Notes: a model not told the origin generated them from the sequence alone. A stretch of 64,000 bases of DNA from Amycolatopsis viridis (GCF_011758765.1 NZ_JAANOU010000001.1:2914001-2978000), one strand, 5' to 3'. Numbered from the stretch's first letter, positions 13,330-22,561 are shown. Made by a program: numbers and translations.

Positions 13330-13585
13330 TTTCATCTCACGATGCCGTGGTGGCCATCAGCAGTTGGGGTGGTGCCGGTGAACTGGTAGGGGCGTAGCCG
13401 CTGCCCGACGACGTCGATCCGAGTCAGCTTCGGCTGGTGTTTTGAGCATCAGTTCGATCTCGAGCCCCGCAAGTTGCTTGCCCACGCAGAAATCCGGGCC
13501 TCCGCCACCGAAGCCCACAGTGCGGGGTCGGGTCCCGGCTTGCGTTGAAGCGTTCCGGATCGGCCGTGGCCCCCTTCCGGTGCCG
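13330..13585 (-). pseudogene. cytochrome P450 C-terminal relic with two frameshifts
   Basis: Read across three frames, the minus strand spells the end of a P450. In one frame is ADPERFNASRDPTPH (from about 13561), the region just before the haem loop. After a one-base shift comes GFGGGGPDFCVG with KQLAGLEIELML, a complete haem-binding loop with the ligand Cys. After another shift comes KLTRIDVVGQRLRPYQF, resembling a P450 tail. Nothing of the I-helix or the ExxR motif was found upstream, so the 5' part is gone. It lies between the MFS gene and the erythromycin-esterase-like gene. Confidence 0.75.
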
Positions 13586-13657
13586 ACGACAACACCAAGC
13601 CCGCCTCCGCTACCACGAACGACGCGGCTACCCACTCACCTCACTGCCAATGCAGTA

Positions 13658-14932
13658 CTAGCCGGCGAACCCGACCGTGTCGTCCGTAGTCACCATCGGC
13701 GTCACCAGCACCCCGTCGAACGCCTCGGCGACCGGGGTCTCCAGCACCACGCTCTGCGTGCGGAACCGGTCCGGCAGCGCGCCGGCGGGCAGATCGCGGC
13801 GAGCGTGCCGCAGGTCGACGAGCACGTGCTCCGCACCCAGACCGGCCTCGACCACGCCGGCTTCGACGCTGCCCGGCTCCGGGGCCGCCAGCGGCGTGTC
13901 GACGATCTTGAAGCCCAGCTCACCCTCCCCGTCCGGGTACATCTCCGGCACGTGGTTGGCGGTGTGCGTCAGCGCCAGCGGCCGGTAGTCGTCGCCGAGG
14001 ACCCGGTGCAGCAGCTGCCCCATCGGCATCGTCGTCAGCTGCCCTCCGAACGCGACCGGGGTGCGCTGCAGGTGGTTGTTGTGCGCCGCGAGCACCACCC
14101 GCGCGCCCGCCGGCAACCGGTCCAGGTGCCAGCGCAACGACTCGGTCAGGTAGAGCTCCCGCACCGTCGTGTCGGCCTCGAGGCTGCGGCCGGCGAAGAG
14201 GTTGCTCATCGCACCGAACATGTAGTCGGCGTGGCACGCCGCTTCCAGCCGGCGCCGGGCCCGGTCGAAGCTCTCCTGGCCGCCGCGCTCGACGAACAGC
14301 GGTTCCAGTGCCCGCAGGCGCAGCAGCAAGCGGGACAACGACGCGGTCAGCGCGTCCTGCTCGGCCGCACCCAGCTCCGCCCACTTCGGCGCCGCGGAAG
14401 CCACCGATGTGCCCGCGATCCGGTTGTTGATCTCCAGCGCCCGATCCAGTAACGGCACGGCGTCCGGGTCGACCTGGCGCAGGTACCCGGCCACCGGCTC
14501 CAGCGCGGGACGCAGGTCGCCACCGGCGAGCGGGATGTCCAGTCCGGCGAACCGCAGCGGATGCGGCCCCGCGTTGTACTCGCGCAGCCACCGCGTCAGG
14601 CCCTGGTTCACGCCGGAGGCGGTCGTGCCGCTCAGCCCGGACAGGTCGTCGGCGTCCCCGGCACCGCGCAGCCAGTCGTCGAGCGCGAAGCCTTCGCTGA
14701 ACCCGAACTCGAACGCCAGCACGGTGAACCCGCACCGTTCCGCCAGGAACCGCAGCACCCGCTGGCGCAGCAGCGTGAACTCGGCGACGAAGTGCGCGCC
14801 CTCGCCGAGGCCGACCACCCGCGCGTCGCCGACGATTTCCCGCAACGGCTCCAGATCGTCGACGTCGGCGGTCAGGTCGAGACCGTGCACGGTGTGCGCG
14901 TGCGCGCGCAGCCAGTCCGCGAACTCGGTCAC
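13658..14932 (-). CDS. erythromycin esterase family protein
   Basis: 424 residues from the GTG at 14932, chosen because GGGGGA stands 9 bases upstream and longer frames run into the neighbouring peptidase gene. Family hallmarks: VVGLGEGAHFVAEF (the GEGxH motif with a His and Glu of the hydrolase centre), LAFEFGFSEG, and AHNNHLQRTP further on. Ere proteins open macrolide lactones, but most chromosomal homologues have unknown substrates. It follows the M20 peptidase gene by 23 bp, so it is probably the third gene of the M55-M20 operon. That context argues for hydrolysis of an endogenous or nutrient ester as much as for antibiotic resistance. Confidence 0.85.
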   Translation of the reverse strand: MTEFADWLRAHAHTVHGLDLTADVDDLEPLREIVGDARVVGLGEGAHFVAEFTLLRQRVLRFLAERCGFTVLAFEFGFSEGFALDDWLRGAGDADDLSGLSGTTASGVNQGLTRWLREYNAGPHPLRFAGLDIPLAGGDLRPALEPVAGYLRQVDPDAVPLLDRALEINNRIAGTSVASAAPKWAELGAAEQDALTASLSRLLLRLRALEPLFVERGGQESFDRARRRLEAACHADYMFGAMSNLFAGRSLEADTTVRELYLTESLRWHLDRLPAGARVVLAAHNNHLQRTPVAFGGQLTTMPMGQLLHRVLGDDYRPLALTHTANHVPEMYPDGEGELGFKIVDTPLAAPEPGSVEAGVVEAGLGAEHVLVDLRHARRDLPAGALPDRFRTQSVVLETPVAEAFDGVLVTPMVTTDDTVGFAG

Positions 14933-14955
14933 GGTGGTGTTCCCCCAGCGGTCGG

Positions 14956-16245
14956 TCAGCAGTGTGTCAGGAAATGCTCCAGCACCTGCTTGCCGAAGTG
15001 CAAACCCTTTACCGGAACCCGCTCGTCGACACCGTGCGCCATCGCCCGGTAGGGGAAGCCCTCGGGCAGCCACAGCGGCGCGAAGCCGTAGCAGGCGATG
15101 CCCAGCGGGCTGAACGCCTTCGCGTCGGTGCCGCCACCCATGCAGTAGGGCACCACCACCGCGTCCGGGTCCTGTGCGCGCAACGCGTCGGCCATCGCGG
15201 AGAACCACGGCGAGTCCACCGGTGCCTGCACCGCCGGCTGGTTGGCCACGAACTCGCGTGTGATGTCCGGCCCCAGCAGCTCGTCGAGCCCGGCCAGCAG
15301 CTGCTCCTCGGTGCCCGGCAGCGTCCGGGTGTCGATCTGCGCCTGCGCCAGGCTCGGAATCACGTTCACCTTGTACCCGGCGTCCAGCATCGTCGGGGTG
15401 GTGCTGTTGCGGATGGTCGGCTCCACCAGCTTCGCCGCCGGTCCGAGCCGCGCCACCGTGCCTTCCACATCGGACAGATCGACCTCGACGCCCAGCGCCT
15501 CGCCGGTGCGGACCAGGAACGCCTCCACCGTCGGGGTCAGCGTGACGGGCCAGGTGTGCGCCGCGATCCGGTGCAGCGCGTCGATCAGCCGCACCACGGC
15601 GTTTTCGTGGTTGGGGCGGGATGCGTGCCCCGCCCGGCCCCGCGCGGTCAGCCGCATGTGCGCGGTGCCGCGTTCGGCGGTGCCCACCGGGTAGAGCCGC
15701 TTGACCGACCCGTCCGCGGCCGGTACGTGGTAGGTGTAGCCGCCGGACTCGCTGATCGCCGCGACGCACCCGTCGAACAGGTCGCGGTGCTCGGCCGTCA
15801 GCCAGTGCGCCCCGTACTCGCCGCGGTCCTCCTCGTCGGCGACGAACGCCAGCACCAGGTCGCGCCGCGGCGTCAGCCCGTCCGCGAGCGCGCACAGCAC
15901 CATCGCGATGAAGTCCTTCATGTCCACCGCGCCCCGGCCCCACAGGTAGCCGTCCCGGATCTCCCCGGCGAACGGTGGCACCGTCCAGTCCGCGGCGTCC
16001 GCCGGCACCACGTCCAGGTGCCCCTGCACCAGCAGCGCGGGCAGGGTCGGGTCAGTACCCGGGACGCGGGCGACCACGTTGGTCCGCCGCGGAGCGGACT
16101 CCAGGATCAACGGCTCGATCCCGGCACCGGCGAGCACGCCCGCGACGAACTCCGCCGCGTCCCGCTCGCCCTCGGCGTCGCCGTGGCCGCGGTTGGTGGT
16201 GTCGAACCGCAGCAGCTGCGCGCACAAACTCTCGACGTTAGCCAT
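14956..16245 (-). CDS. M20 family zinc metallopeptidase
   Basis: 429 residues. Metal ligands and catalytic residues of the M20 co-catalytic zinc site are visible: QGHLDVVPA (His and the adjacent Asp), GRGAVDMKDF (bridging Asp), VADEEDRGEYG (catalytic Glu and ligand Glu), and CMGGGTDAKAF near the end. A lid/dimerisation domain lies in between (about 190-300). Relatives are dipeptidases or ArgE/DapE-like deacylases of the cytosol. Its ATG overlaps the stop of the M55 gene by 8 bp, so the two are translated together. With the nearby Dpp importer this fits breakdown of imported peptides. Confidence 0.92.
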   Translation of the reverse strand: MANVESLCAQLLRFDTTNRGHGDAEGERDAAEFVAGVLAGAGIEPLILESAPRRTNVVARVPGTDPTLPALLVQGHLDVVPADAADWTVPPFAGEIRDGYLWGRGAVDMKDFIAMVLCALADGLTPRRDLVLAFVADEEDRGEYGAHWLTAEHRDLFDGCVAAISESGGYTYHVPAADGSVKRLYPVGTAERGTAHMRLTARGRAGHASRPNHENAVVRLIDALHRIAAHTWPVTLTPTVEAFLVRTGEALGVEVDLSDVEGTVARLGPAAKLVEPTIRNSTTPTMLDAGYKVNVIPSLAQAQIDTRTLPGTEEQLLAGLDELLGPDITREFVANQPAVQAPVDSPWFSAMADALRAQDPDAVVVPYCMGGGTDAKAFSPLGIACYGFAPLWLPEGFPYRAMAHGVDERVPVKGLHFGKQVLEHFLTHC

Positions 16246-17065
16246 ACTTCCCCTGCACCGCGCCCGCGGCGATCGCCGTGACCACCTTGAACGCCTTCAT
16301 CGCTTCGGTCATCGTGGCGGCCTCGAAGCCGACCCGGCGGACGCCGGTCTGCTCGACGGTCGGCACCACCGCGGCGGCCTGCGCCAGGTGGGTCGCGTCG
16401 AACTCGACTTCGATGCGGTGCGCGGCGGCCGTGGCCGGTGTCCGCACCGCTCGGTCCATGCTCGCCCGCGCGGCCGCGGTCAGCATCTCGGCGGTCCGCG
16501 CCGGGGGCAGGCAGATGGCCGCGTACCGGCTCACGCACTCCTTCACCGCGACCAGTTCGGCGCCCGGCGCGTAGCTCGCCGCGTCCGCGCACGTCCGGTC
16601 GTCCCCGGAGACCAGCAGCACCGGCACGCCGTGTTCGGCGGCCAGCGCGGCGTTGAGCCGGCCCTCGCCGGCCGGTTCGCCGTCCAGCCACACCCCGGTG
16701 ATCTGGTTCTCCAGGTAGGTGTGCGACAGCACGCCGTCCACCCCGGCGCCGGCGTGGTAGCCGAGGAACACCACGCCGTCCACGCCGCTGTCGATGCCCT
16801 GCATCATCGACAGCGGCTTGTGCCGCCCGGTCAGCAGCCGCGCCCGCTCGTCGAGCTCCTCCAGCAGCAGGTTGCGCTGCGACGAGTGCGCCTCGTTGAC
16901 CAGCACGTCGCTCGCGCCGCCGTCGTGGAGGCCACGGACCACCGCGTTCACGTCGCCGGTGAACAGGCGCCGGAACCGCTGCCACTGCTCGGTGCCCGGC
17001 ACCACGTCGTCGGTCCAGGTGACGCCGGTGGCGCCCTCCATGTCCGCCGAGATCATGATCCGCAT
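16238..17065 (-). CDS. M55 family D-aminopeptidase (DppA-like)
   Basis: 275 residues, normal for DppA. The first strand and metal site read ISADMEGATGV (Asp and Glu zinc ligands), followed by NEAHSSQRN with the conserved His, GYHAGAGVDGVLSHT in the active-site region, and VSGDDRTCADA further on. The Bacillus prototype releases N-terminal D-amino acids from peptides such as D-Ala-D-Ala and forms a decamer. It is the first gene of the minus operon and is divergent from the Dpp-type ABC transporter, which makes use of cell-wall D-peptides the most likely job. Confidence 0.93.
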   Translation of the reverse strand: MRIMISADMEGATGVTWTDDVVPGTEQWQRFRRLFTGDVNAVVRGLHDGGASDVLVNEAHSSQRNLLLEELDERARLLTGRHKPLSMMQGIDSGVDGVVFLGYHAGAGVDGVLSHTYLENQITGVWLDGEPAGEGRLNAALAAEHGVPVLLVSGDDRTCADAASYAPGAELVAVKECVSRYAAICLPPARTAEMLTAAARASMDRAVRTPATAAAHRIEVEFDATHLAQAAAVVPTVEQTGVRRVGFEAATMTEAMKAFKVVTAIAAGAVQGKYG

Positions 17066-17110
17066 GGTCCAGACCTTACGTCACGGCTCGGCAACGGCGT
17101 GCGTGAGTCG

Positions 17111-17145
17111 TTGACTCCGCGGGCCGGTAAGTGGTTACTTTCCGG
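17111..17145 (+). promoter_or_regulatory. candidate promoter and near-palindrome upstream of the peptide importer
   Basis: TTGACT (17111-17116) and TTACTT (17135-17140) are separated by 18 bases and could be -35 and -10 boxes for the importer operon. CCGGTAAG (17124-17131) and CTTTCCGG (17138-17145) form an inverted repeat with one mismatch and a 6-base centre, over the -10. A regulator bound there would block this promoter. Confidence 0.4.
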
Positions 17146-17174
17146 TCTCGGAATCAGCCAGAGAGGTGGAACCA

Positions 17175-18995
17175 GTGGGGATGCGCTTCCGGAGACGAAC
17201 ACGGTGGGTCAAGAGCATCACGGTGGCCGGAGCCGCGTTGCTCGTGGCGGGCCCGTTCGTGCCGGCGGCCCAGGCCCAGCAGCAGGGCGGCAAGGTGCTG
17301 CGCGTGGCGCTGGTGCAGGAGATCGACCACCTGAACCCGTTCCTCGCCTCGTTCGCCTCCAGCACCATGGTCGGGCGGATGACCTGGGAGTTCCTCACCC
17401 TGCCCTCGGCGGAGGACAACACCCCGGCGCCGGGTCTCGCCGAGTCGTGGTCCACCTCGCCGGACAAGCTGACCTGGACGTACAAGATCCGCGACGGCGT
17501 GAAGTGGTCCGACGGGCAGCCGGTGACCGCCAAGGACGCCGCCTACACCTTCACGCGGATCATGACCGACGAGAACGCGCAGGAGGCCAACGGCACCTAC
17601 GTGGAGAACTTCGACTCGGTCACCGCGCCCGACGACCACACCCTGGTCATCCGGACGAAGGCCCCGCAGGCCAGCATGACCGCGCTGGACGTGCCGATCG
17701 TGCCCGAGCACATCTGGTCCCACCAGGCGGCGATGAGCGACCCGGTCACCGACTCGGTGCCCGTGGTCGGCGTCGGCGACGGCCCGTTCCTGATCAGCGA
17801 GTACCGCCCGAACGAACTGGTCCGGCTCAAGGCCAACCCGGACTACTGGCGCGGCCGGGCCAAGATCGACGAGCTGCAGTTCATCAGCTACAAGAACTCC
17901 GAGGCCGCGGTCAACGCGCTCAAGAACAACGAGGTCGACTTCGTCAACCGGCTCACCTCGACCCAGTTCGACACGCTGAAGAACGCCCCGGGGATCGCCA
18001 CCAACCAGGCCGGCGGCCGCCGCTACCGGGAGCTGATGATCAACCACGGTGCCCAGCTGCTGTCCCGGCAGCCGATCGGTGACGGCAACCCGGTGCTCAA
18101 GGACGTCCGCGTGCGGCAGGCGATCGCGCGCGCCCTGGACCCGCAGACCCTGGTGGACAAGGTGCTCGGCGGCTACGGCCAGCCCGGCGGCGGCATCGTG
18201 CCCGCCTCCTTCCCGGCCTACCACTGGGATCCGCCGGCGAGCGCGCGCTACGCCTTCGACCCCGCCGCCGCCAACGCCCAGCTCGACCAGGCCGGCTACC
18301 CGCGGGGCAACGACGGCATCCGCGTCGGCCCGGACGGCAAGCCGATCGAGCTGCGGCTGCTCGGCCGCGCCAGCGAGGACTTCGCCCAGCGCGCCTCCGA
18401 CTACGTGGTGAGCTGGCTCGGGGCCGTCGGCATCCGCGTGACCAAGCAGCTGGTCTCGGACAACGAGGTCGACCAGCGCACCAACGAGGGCAACTACGAC
18501 CTCGCGTTCTCCGGCTGGGGCACCAGCCCCGACCCGGACTACATCCTGTCCAAGCAGACCTGCGCCGCGCTGCCCACCGTGCCCGGCAGCAGCAGTAGCA
18601 CCGCCTTCTTCTGCGACGCCGACTTCGACCGCCTCTACGCCGCGGAGAGCACCGAGTTCGACCCGGGTCAGCGTGCGAACCTGGTCAAGCAGGCGCAGGC
18701 CCGCTACTACGACCAGGTGCCCAGCGTGGTCCTCGACTACGACAACGTGCTGGAGGCCTACCGCTCGGACAACTTCGCGAGCTTCACGAAGCAGCCCGCG
18801 AACACCGGGCAGATCATGGAGCAGAGCGGCTACTGGGGCTTCTACGGCGCCACGCCCGCCGGCGGCGGTGCGAACGGCAGCGGTGGGCTGTCCCCCGGGG
18901 CGTGGATCGGCATCGCCGCCGGTGTCGTGGTCGTGCTCGCCATCGGTGGCACCGCCGCCGGGCGGCGCCGCAAGTCCGCCGACGACCAGGAGTAG
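17175..18995 (+). CDS. peptide ABC transporter, family 5 substrate-binding protein with C-terminal membrane anchor
   Basis: 606 residues from the GTG at 17175, which has AGAGG 8 bases upstream; GTG 17166 and ATG 17181 are alternatives. An Arg-rich N-terminus plus hydrophobic stretch ends in AQAQQ, a type I signal peptide, with no lipobox Cys. The body is SBP family 5 (HLNPFLASFASS, LAESWSTSPD, TWTYKIRDGVKWSDGQPV, DVRVRQAIARALD). At the C-terminus a Gly/Ser linker leads to a hydrophobic helix (WIGIAAGVVVVLAIGG) and a GRRRK stop, so the protein is held by a C-terminal anchor rather than a lipid. First gene of the importer operon. Confidence 0.93.
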   Translation: MGMRFRRRTRWVKSITVAGAALLVAGPFVPAAQAQQQGGKVLRVALVQEIDHLNPFLASFASSTMVGRMTWEFLTLPSAEDNTPAPGLAESWSTSPDKLTWTYKIRDGVKWSDGQPVTAKDAAYTFTRIMTDENAQEANGTYVENFDSVTAPDDHTLVIRTKAPQASMTALDVPIVPEHIWSHQAAMSDPVTDSVPVVGVGDGPFLISEYRPNELVRLKANPDYWRGRAKIDELQFISYKNSEAAVNALKNNEVDFVNRLTSTQFDTLKNAPGIATNQAGGRRYRELMINHGAQLLSRQPIGDGNPVLKDVRVRQAIARALDPQTLVDKVLGGYGQPGGGIVPASFPAYHWDPPASARYAFDPAAANAQLDQAGYPRGNDGIRVGPDGKPIELRLLGRASEDFAQRASDYVVSWLGAVGIRVTKQLVSDNEVDQRTNEGNYDLAFSGWGTSPDPDYILSKQTCAALPTVPGSSSSTAFFCDADFDRLYAAESTEFDPGQRANLVKQAQARYYDQVPSVVLDYDNVLEAYRSDNFASFTKQPANTGQIMEQSGYWGFYGATPAGGGANGSGGLSPGAWIGIAAGVVVVLAIGGTAAGRRRKSADDQE

Positions 18996-18997
18996 GC

Positions 18998-20014
18998 GTG
19001 ACGAACGCGGTTTCGACCGCCGCGGCGGAGCTCGACGAGCCCCGCCGCGGCACCGGCACGGCCCGGTTCCTGCTCGGCAAACTCGGTGGCGCAGCCGGCA
19101 GCCTGCTGCTGGTGGTGGCCCTGGGCTTCCTGTTGTTCCGGATGATCCCCGGTGACCCGGTCACCACCTTGACCCGGGACCGGCCGACCAGCCCCGACCA
19201 GCTGGCGCAGCTGCGCGCCCGGCTCGGCGTGGACAAGCCGCTCTACCAGCAGTTCCTGGACTACCTGAGCGGGCTGCTGCACGGTGACCTGGGGACCTCC
19301 TACGGCTACAACCGGCCGGTGTCCGCACTCATCGGCGAGCGGCTGGGCCCGACGCTGCTGCTGGTCGGCACCGCCACGGTGCTGGCGGTCGCCCTCGGGT
19401 TGTGGCTCGGGGTGCGGGCGGCGTGGCGGCGCGGCAGCCCGTTCGACCGGACCCAGACCGGGATCGCGCTGACGCTGTGGTCGATGCCCCAGTTCTGGCT
19501 GGGCCTGCTGCTGCTCATCGCCACCCAGGGCGCGTTCCCCAGCGGCGGCATGCGGTCGCCGGCCACCCCGCCGGAGTTCCTCCCGCAGCTGCTCGACGTC
19601 GCCCACCACCTGGTGCTGCCGTGCGTCACGCTCCTCGCGGTGATCTACGCCCAGTACATGCTGGTGATGCGCTCGTCGCTGCTGGGCGAGATGAACGCCG
19701 ACTACCTCACCACCGCCCGTGCCAAGGGCCTGCGGGAGGACCTGGTGCGCCGCCGGCACGCGGTGCCCAACGCGCTGCTGCCCACGGTGACGCTGGTGTT
19801 CCTCCAGTTCGGCCTGGTGGTGTCCGGCACCGTCACGGTCGAGACCGTGTTCTCCTGGCCCGGGCTGGGGCTGCTCACCTACGAGGCGCTGCGGGTGCCG
19901 GACCTGCCGCTGCTGCAAGGAGTGTTCGTGGTCATGGCCGGCTCGGTCATCGTGATGAACCTGATCGCCGAGGTGCTCTACCGCGTGCTCGACCCCCGGG
20001 TGCGTGCCCAGTGA
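18998..20014 (+). CDS. peptide ABC transporter permease (DppB type)
   Basis: 338 residues from a GTG 2 bases after the preceding stop. About six membrane helices. The N-terminal MIPGDPVTTL motif after TM1 is typical of DppB/OppB. The coupling segment for the ATPases reads YLTTARAKGLREDLVRRRHAVPNALLP split over two helices, the EAA loop. With the DppC-type partner it forms the inner-membrane channel of the importer. The next gene starts at GTGA inside its stop. Confidence 0.94.
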   Translation: MTNAVSTAAAELDEPRRGTGTARFLLGKLGGAAGSLLLVVALGFLLFRMIPGDPVTTLTRDRPTSPDQLAQLRARLGVDKPLYQQFLDYLSGLLHGDLGTSYGYNRPVSALIGERLGPTLLLVGTATVLAVALGLWLGVRAAWRRGSPFDRTQTGIALTLWSMPQFWLGLLLLIATQGAFPSGGMRSPATPPEFLPQLLDVAHHLVLPCVTLLAVIYAQYMLVMRSSLLGEMNADYLTTARAKGLREDLVRRRHAVPNALLPTVTLVFLQFGLVVSGTVTVETVFSWPGLGLLTYEALRVPDLPLLQGVFVVMAGSVIVMNLIAEVLYRVLDPRVRAQ

Positions 20015-20925
20015 CCGCACCTTCCACACCCACCGCGCCGGCTGCGATCGCCTGGCGGCGCCGCCGCGCCGCGGTCGCCGCCGTGTGGCGTGAGTTCGCC
20101 GCCGACCGCGGCGGCCTGGCCGGGCTCGGTGTCCTGGTCCTGGTGGTGCTGCTGGCCGTGCTGGCGCCGGTGATCAGCGATCAGGCCGGCCTGGACGTGG
20201 TCCACGCGCCCGGAAAGCCCTTGCAGCCGCCCAGCGGTCAGTTCCCGCTGGGCACCGACATCGACGGCCGTTCGGTGCTGTTGCTGACGTTGTGGGGCGC
20301 GCGGGTGTCCCTGCTGGTCGGGTTCGCCGCCACGATCCTGTCGGTGCTCATCGGCACCGTGGTCGGGATCGCCGCCGCGCACTTCGGCGGCTGGGTGTCC
20401 GGCCTGCTCATGCGGTTCACCGACTTCTTCCTGGTGCTGCCGTCGCTGGTGCTGGCGATCGCACTGTCCACGGTGCTGCCGCACGGGGTGCCGACGATCA
20501 TCGTGGCGGTCGGCGTGACCTCGTGGCCCACCACGGCCCGGCTGGTGCGGGCCCAGACCCTGACCATCGAGTCCCGGCCCTACATCGAGCGCGCCCGCGC
20601 GCTGGGCGGCGGGCACCTGCACGTCGTCGGCAAGCACGTGCTGCCCGGGGTGCTGCCGCTGGTGCTGGCCAACACCACGCTCGTGGTGGGCAACTCGATC
20701 ATCGCCGAGTCCACGCTGTCCTTCCTCGGTCTCGGCGACCCGGCCGCACCCTCGTGGGGCCAGATGCTGCAGCGCGCCCTGTCCTCGGGCGCTGTCACCG
20801 GAGGAGCGTGGTGGTACCTGATCCCGCCCGGCCTGGCGATCGTGGTGATCGTGCTGTCGTTCACCCTCGCCGGACGCGCGCTGGAGACCGTGCTCAACCC
20901 GCGGCTGAAGGGGGAGCGCGCGTGA
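20011..20925 (+). CDS. peptide ABC transporter permease (DppC type)
   Basis: 304 residues. The GTG overlaps the upstream TGA by 4 bp. The N-terminal OppC-like segment (WREFAADRGGLAGLG) and the periplasmic segment with FPLGTDIDGRSV are DppC hallmarks. The EAA loop is IERARALGGGHLHVVGKHVLP, and STLSFLGLGDPAAPSWG near the end is diagnostic for this subfamily. It overlaps the ATPase gene by 4 bp, giving strict coupling. Confidence 0.95.
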   Translation: MTAPSTPTAPAAIAWRRRRAAVAAVWREFAADRGGLAGLGVLVLVVLLAVLAPVISDQAGLDVVHAPGKPLQPPSGQFPLGTDIDGRSVLLLTLWGARVSLLVGFAATILSVLIGTVVGIAAAHFGGWVSGLLMRFTDFFLVLPSLVLAIALSTVLPHGVPTIIVAVGVTSWPTTARLVRAQTLTIESRPYIERARALGGGHLHVVGKHVLPGVLPLVLANTTLVVGNSIIAESTLSFLGLGDPAAPSWGQMLQRALSSGAVTGGAWWYLIPPGLAIVVIVLSFTLAGRALETVLNPRLKGERA

Positions 20926-22541
20926 GCCCGCTGCTGGAACTGAAGAACCTCGCCGTCTCCTACGGCGACCTCGAGGCCGTGCGCGGCGTCGGCCTGACCC
21001 TGCAGCCGGGGGAGACACTCGGCATCGCCGGCGAATCCGGCTCGGGCAAGTCCACGGTCGCGATGAGCGTGCTGCGGCTGCTGCCCAGGTCCGCGACGGT
21101 GACCGGCGAGATCCTGCTCGACGGCGAGGACGTCACCACGATGCGGTGGGGACGGCTGCGCGCCGTGCGGTGGGCCGAGGCGTCGGTGGTGTTCCAGGGC
21201 GCCATGCACGCGCTCAACCCGGTCCGCACCATCGGTGACCAGATCGCCGAGCCGATCCGGCTGCACGACCCGTCCGTGCGCGACGCCGGCCGGCGGGTGG
21301 CGGAACTGCTCGAATCGGTCGACCTGCCGCCCTCGCGTGCCGGCGCGTACCCGCACGAGCTCTCCGGTGGTCAGAAACAACGCGTCATGATCGCGATGGC
21401 CCTGGCCTGCCGGCCGCGGCTGATCATCGCCGACGAGCCGACCACCGCGCTCGACGTGATCGTGCAGGCCCAGGTGCTCGACCTGCTCAGCCGCCTGGTC
21501 GCCGAGCACGGCCTGGGGCTGGTCATGATCAGCCACGACCTGTCCGTGCTCGCCGCGACCTGCGCGCGCATCGCCGTGATGTACCGCGGCGAGATCGTCG
21601 AGGAAGGCCCGTCGGCGGAGGTGATGCGGTCACCCGCGCACGAGCACACCCGGGCACTGGCCGCCGCGTTCCCCACCGTCGGCGACCCGGCCGCCCGGTT
21701 CGCCCCGGCGACCACCGCGCCGCTGCCCCCGGAACCGGAGGACCCGCCCGCGCCGGACGTGCTGCTGGCCGCGGAGGACCTGCGCGTCAGCTTCCGCGAC
21801 CGCCGTGGCGCCCGCGTCGACGCGGTCGCCGGGGTGGACCTGCAGGTGCGGCGCAACGAGATCGTCGCGCTCGTCGGCCAGTCCGGTTCGGGCAAGACCA
21901 CCCTGGCCCGCACGCTCCTCGGCCTGCAGAAGCCGACGTCCGGGGTGGTGCGCTACGACGGCGCTCCGGTGCCGTCCTCTGGTGCCGCGCTCAAGGCGTA
22001 CCGGCGGCAGGTCCAGCTGGTGCTGCAGGACCCGGCCAGCGCGCTCAACCCGCGGCACACCGTCTACGAGGCGGTCGCCGAGGGGCCACGAATCCACCGG
22101 CTGCCCGGCGACGAACGGCAGATCGTCACCGAGGCGCTCGAGGCGGCCGAACTGCGACCCGCTGAGCGGTTCCTGCACCGGCTGCCGCACGAGTTGTCCG
22201 GCGGGCAGCGGCAGCGGGTGGTGATCGCGGGTGCGCTCGCGCTGCGGCCCGGTGTGCTGGTCGCCGACGAACCGGTCGCGTCCCTGGACGCCTCGGTGCG
22301 TGGCGAGATCCTCGGGCTGCTGCTACGGCTGCGCCGCGAACTCGGCCTGGCCGGGCTCGTCATCACCCACGATCTCGGGCTGGCCTGGAACATCGCCGAC
22401 CGGGTCGCCGTGATGTACCGGGGCGAGCTGGTCGAGGTGGGGACCGTGGAGGAGGTGCTGCTCGACCCGCGGCACGCCTACACCAAGTCCCTGCTCGCGG
22501 CGCTGCCCGGCGGTACCGCGCGCGAGTCGCTGCCGTCCTGA
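20922..22541 (+). CDS. peptide ABC transporter, fused double ATPase (DppD-DppF)
   Basis: 539 residues with two complete ABC domains in one chain. Domain 1: Walker A GESGSGKST, signature LSGGQKQR, Walker B LIIADEPTTALD. Domain 2: Walker A GQSGSGKTT, signature LSGGQRQR, Walker B VLVADEPVASLD. A short Pro-rich linker (about 262-280) joins them. The usual Cys-containing C-terminal extensions of separate DppD/DppF proteins are absent. GTG start with AAGGGGGAG in front and 4-bp overlap with the permease. It completes the importer: binding protein, two permeases, one fused ATPase. Confidence 0.95.
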   Translation: MSPLLELKNLAVSYGDLEAVRGVGLTLQPGETLGIAGESGSGKSTVAMSVLRLLPRSATVTGEILLDGEDVTTMRWGRLRAVRWAEASVVFQGAMHALNPVRTIGDQIAEPIRLHDPSVRDAGRRVAELLESVDLPPSRAGAYPHELSGGQKQRVMIAMALACRPRLIIADEPTTALDVIVQAQVLDLLSRLVAEHGLGLVMISHDLSVLAATCARIAVMYRGEIVEEGPSAEVMRSPAHEHTRALAAAFPTVGDPAARFAPATTAPLPPEPEDPPAPDVLLAAEDLRVSFRDRRGARVDAVAGVDLQVRRNEIVALVGQSGSGKTTLARTLLGLQKPTSGVVRYDGAPVPSSGAALKAYRRQVQLVLQDPASALNPRHTVYEAVAEGPRIHRLPGDERQIVTEALEAAELRPAERFLHRLPHELSGGQRQRVVIAGALALRPGVLVADEPVASLDASVRGEILGLLLRLRRELGLAGLVITHDLGLAWNIADRVAVMYRGELVEVGTVEEVLLDPRHAYTKSLLAALPGGTARESLPS

Positions 22542-22561
22542 AATGCCTTCCAGCCAGCGAA

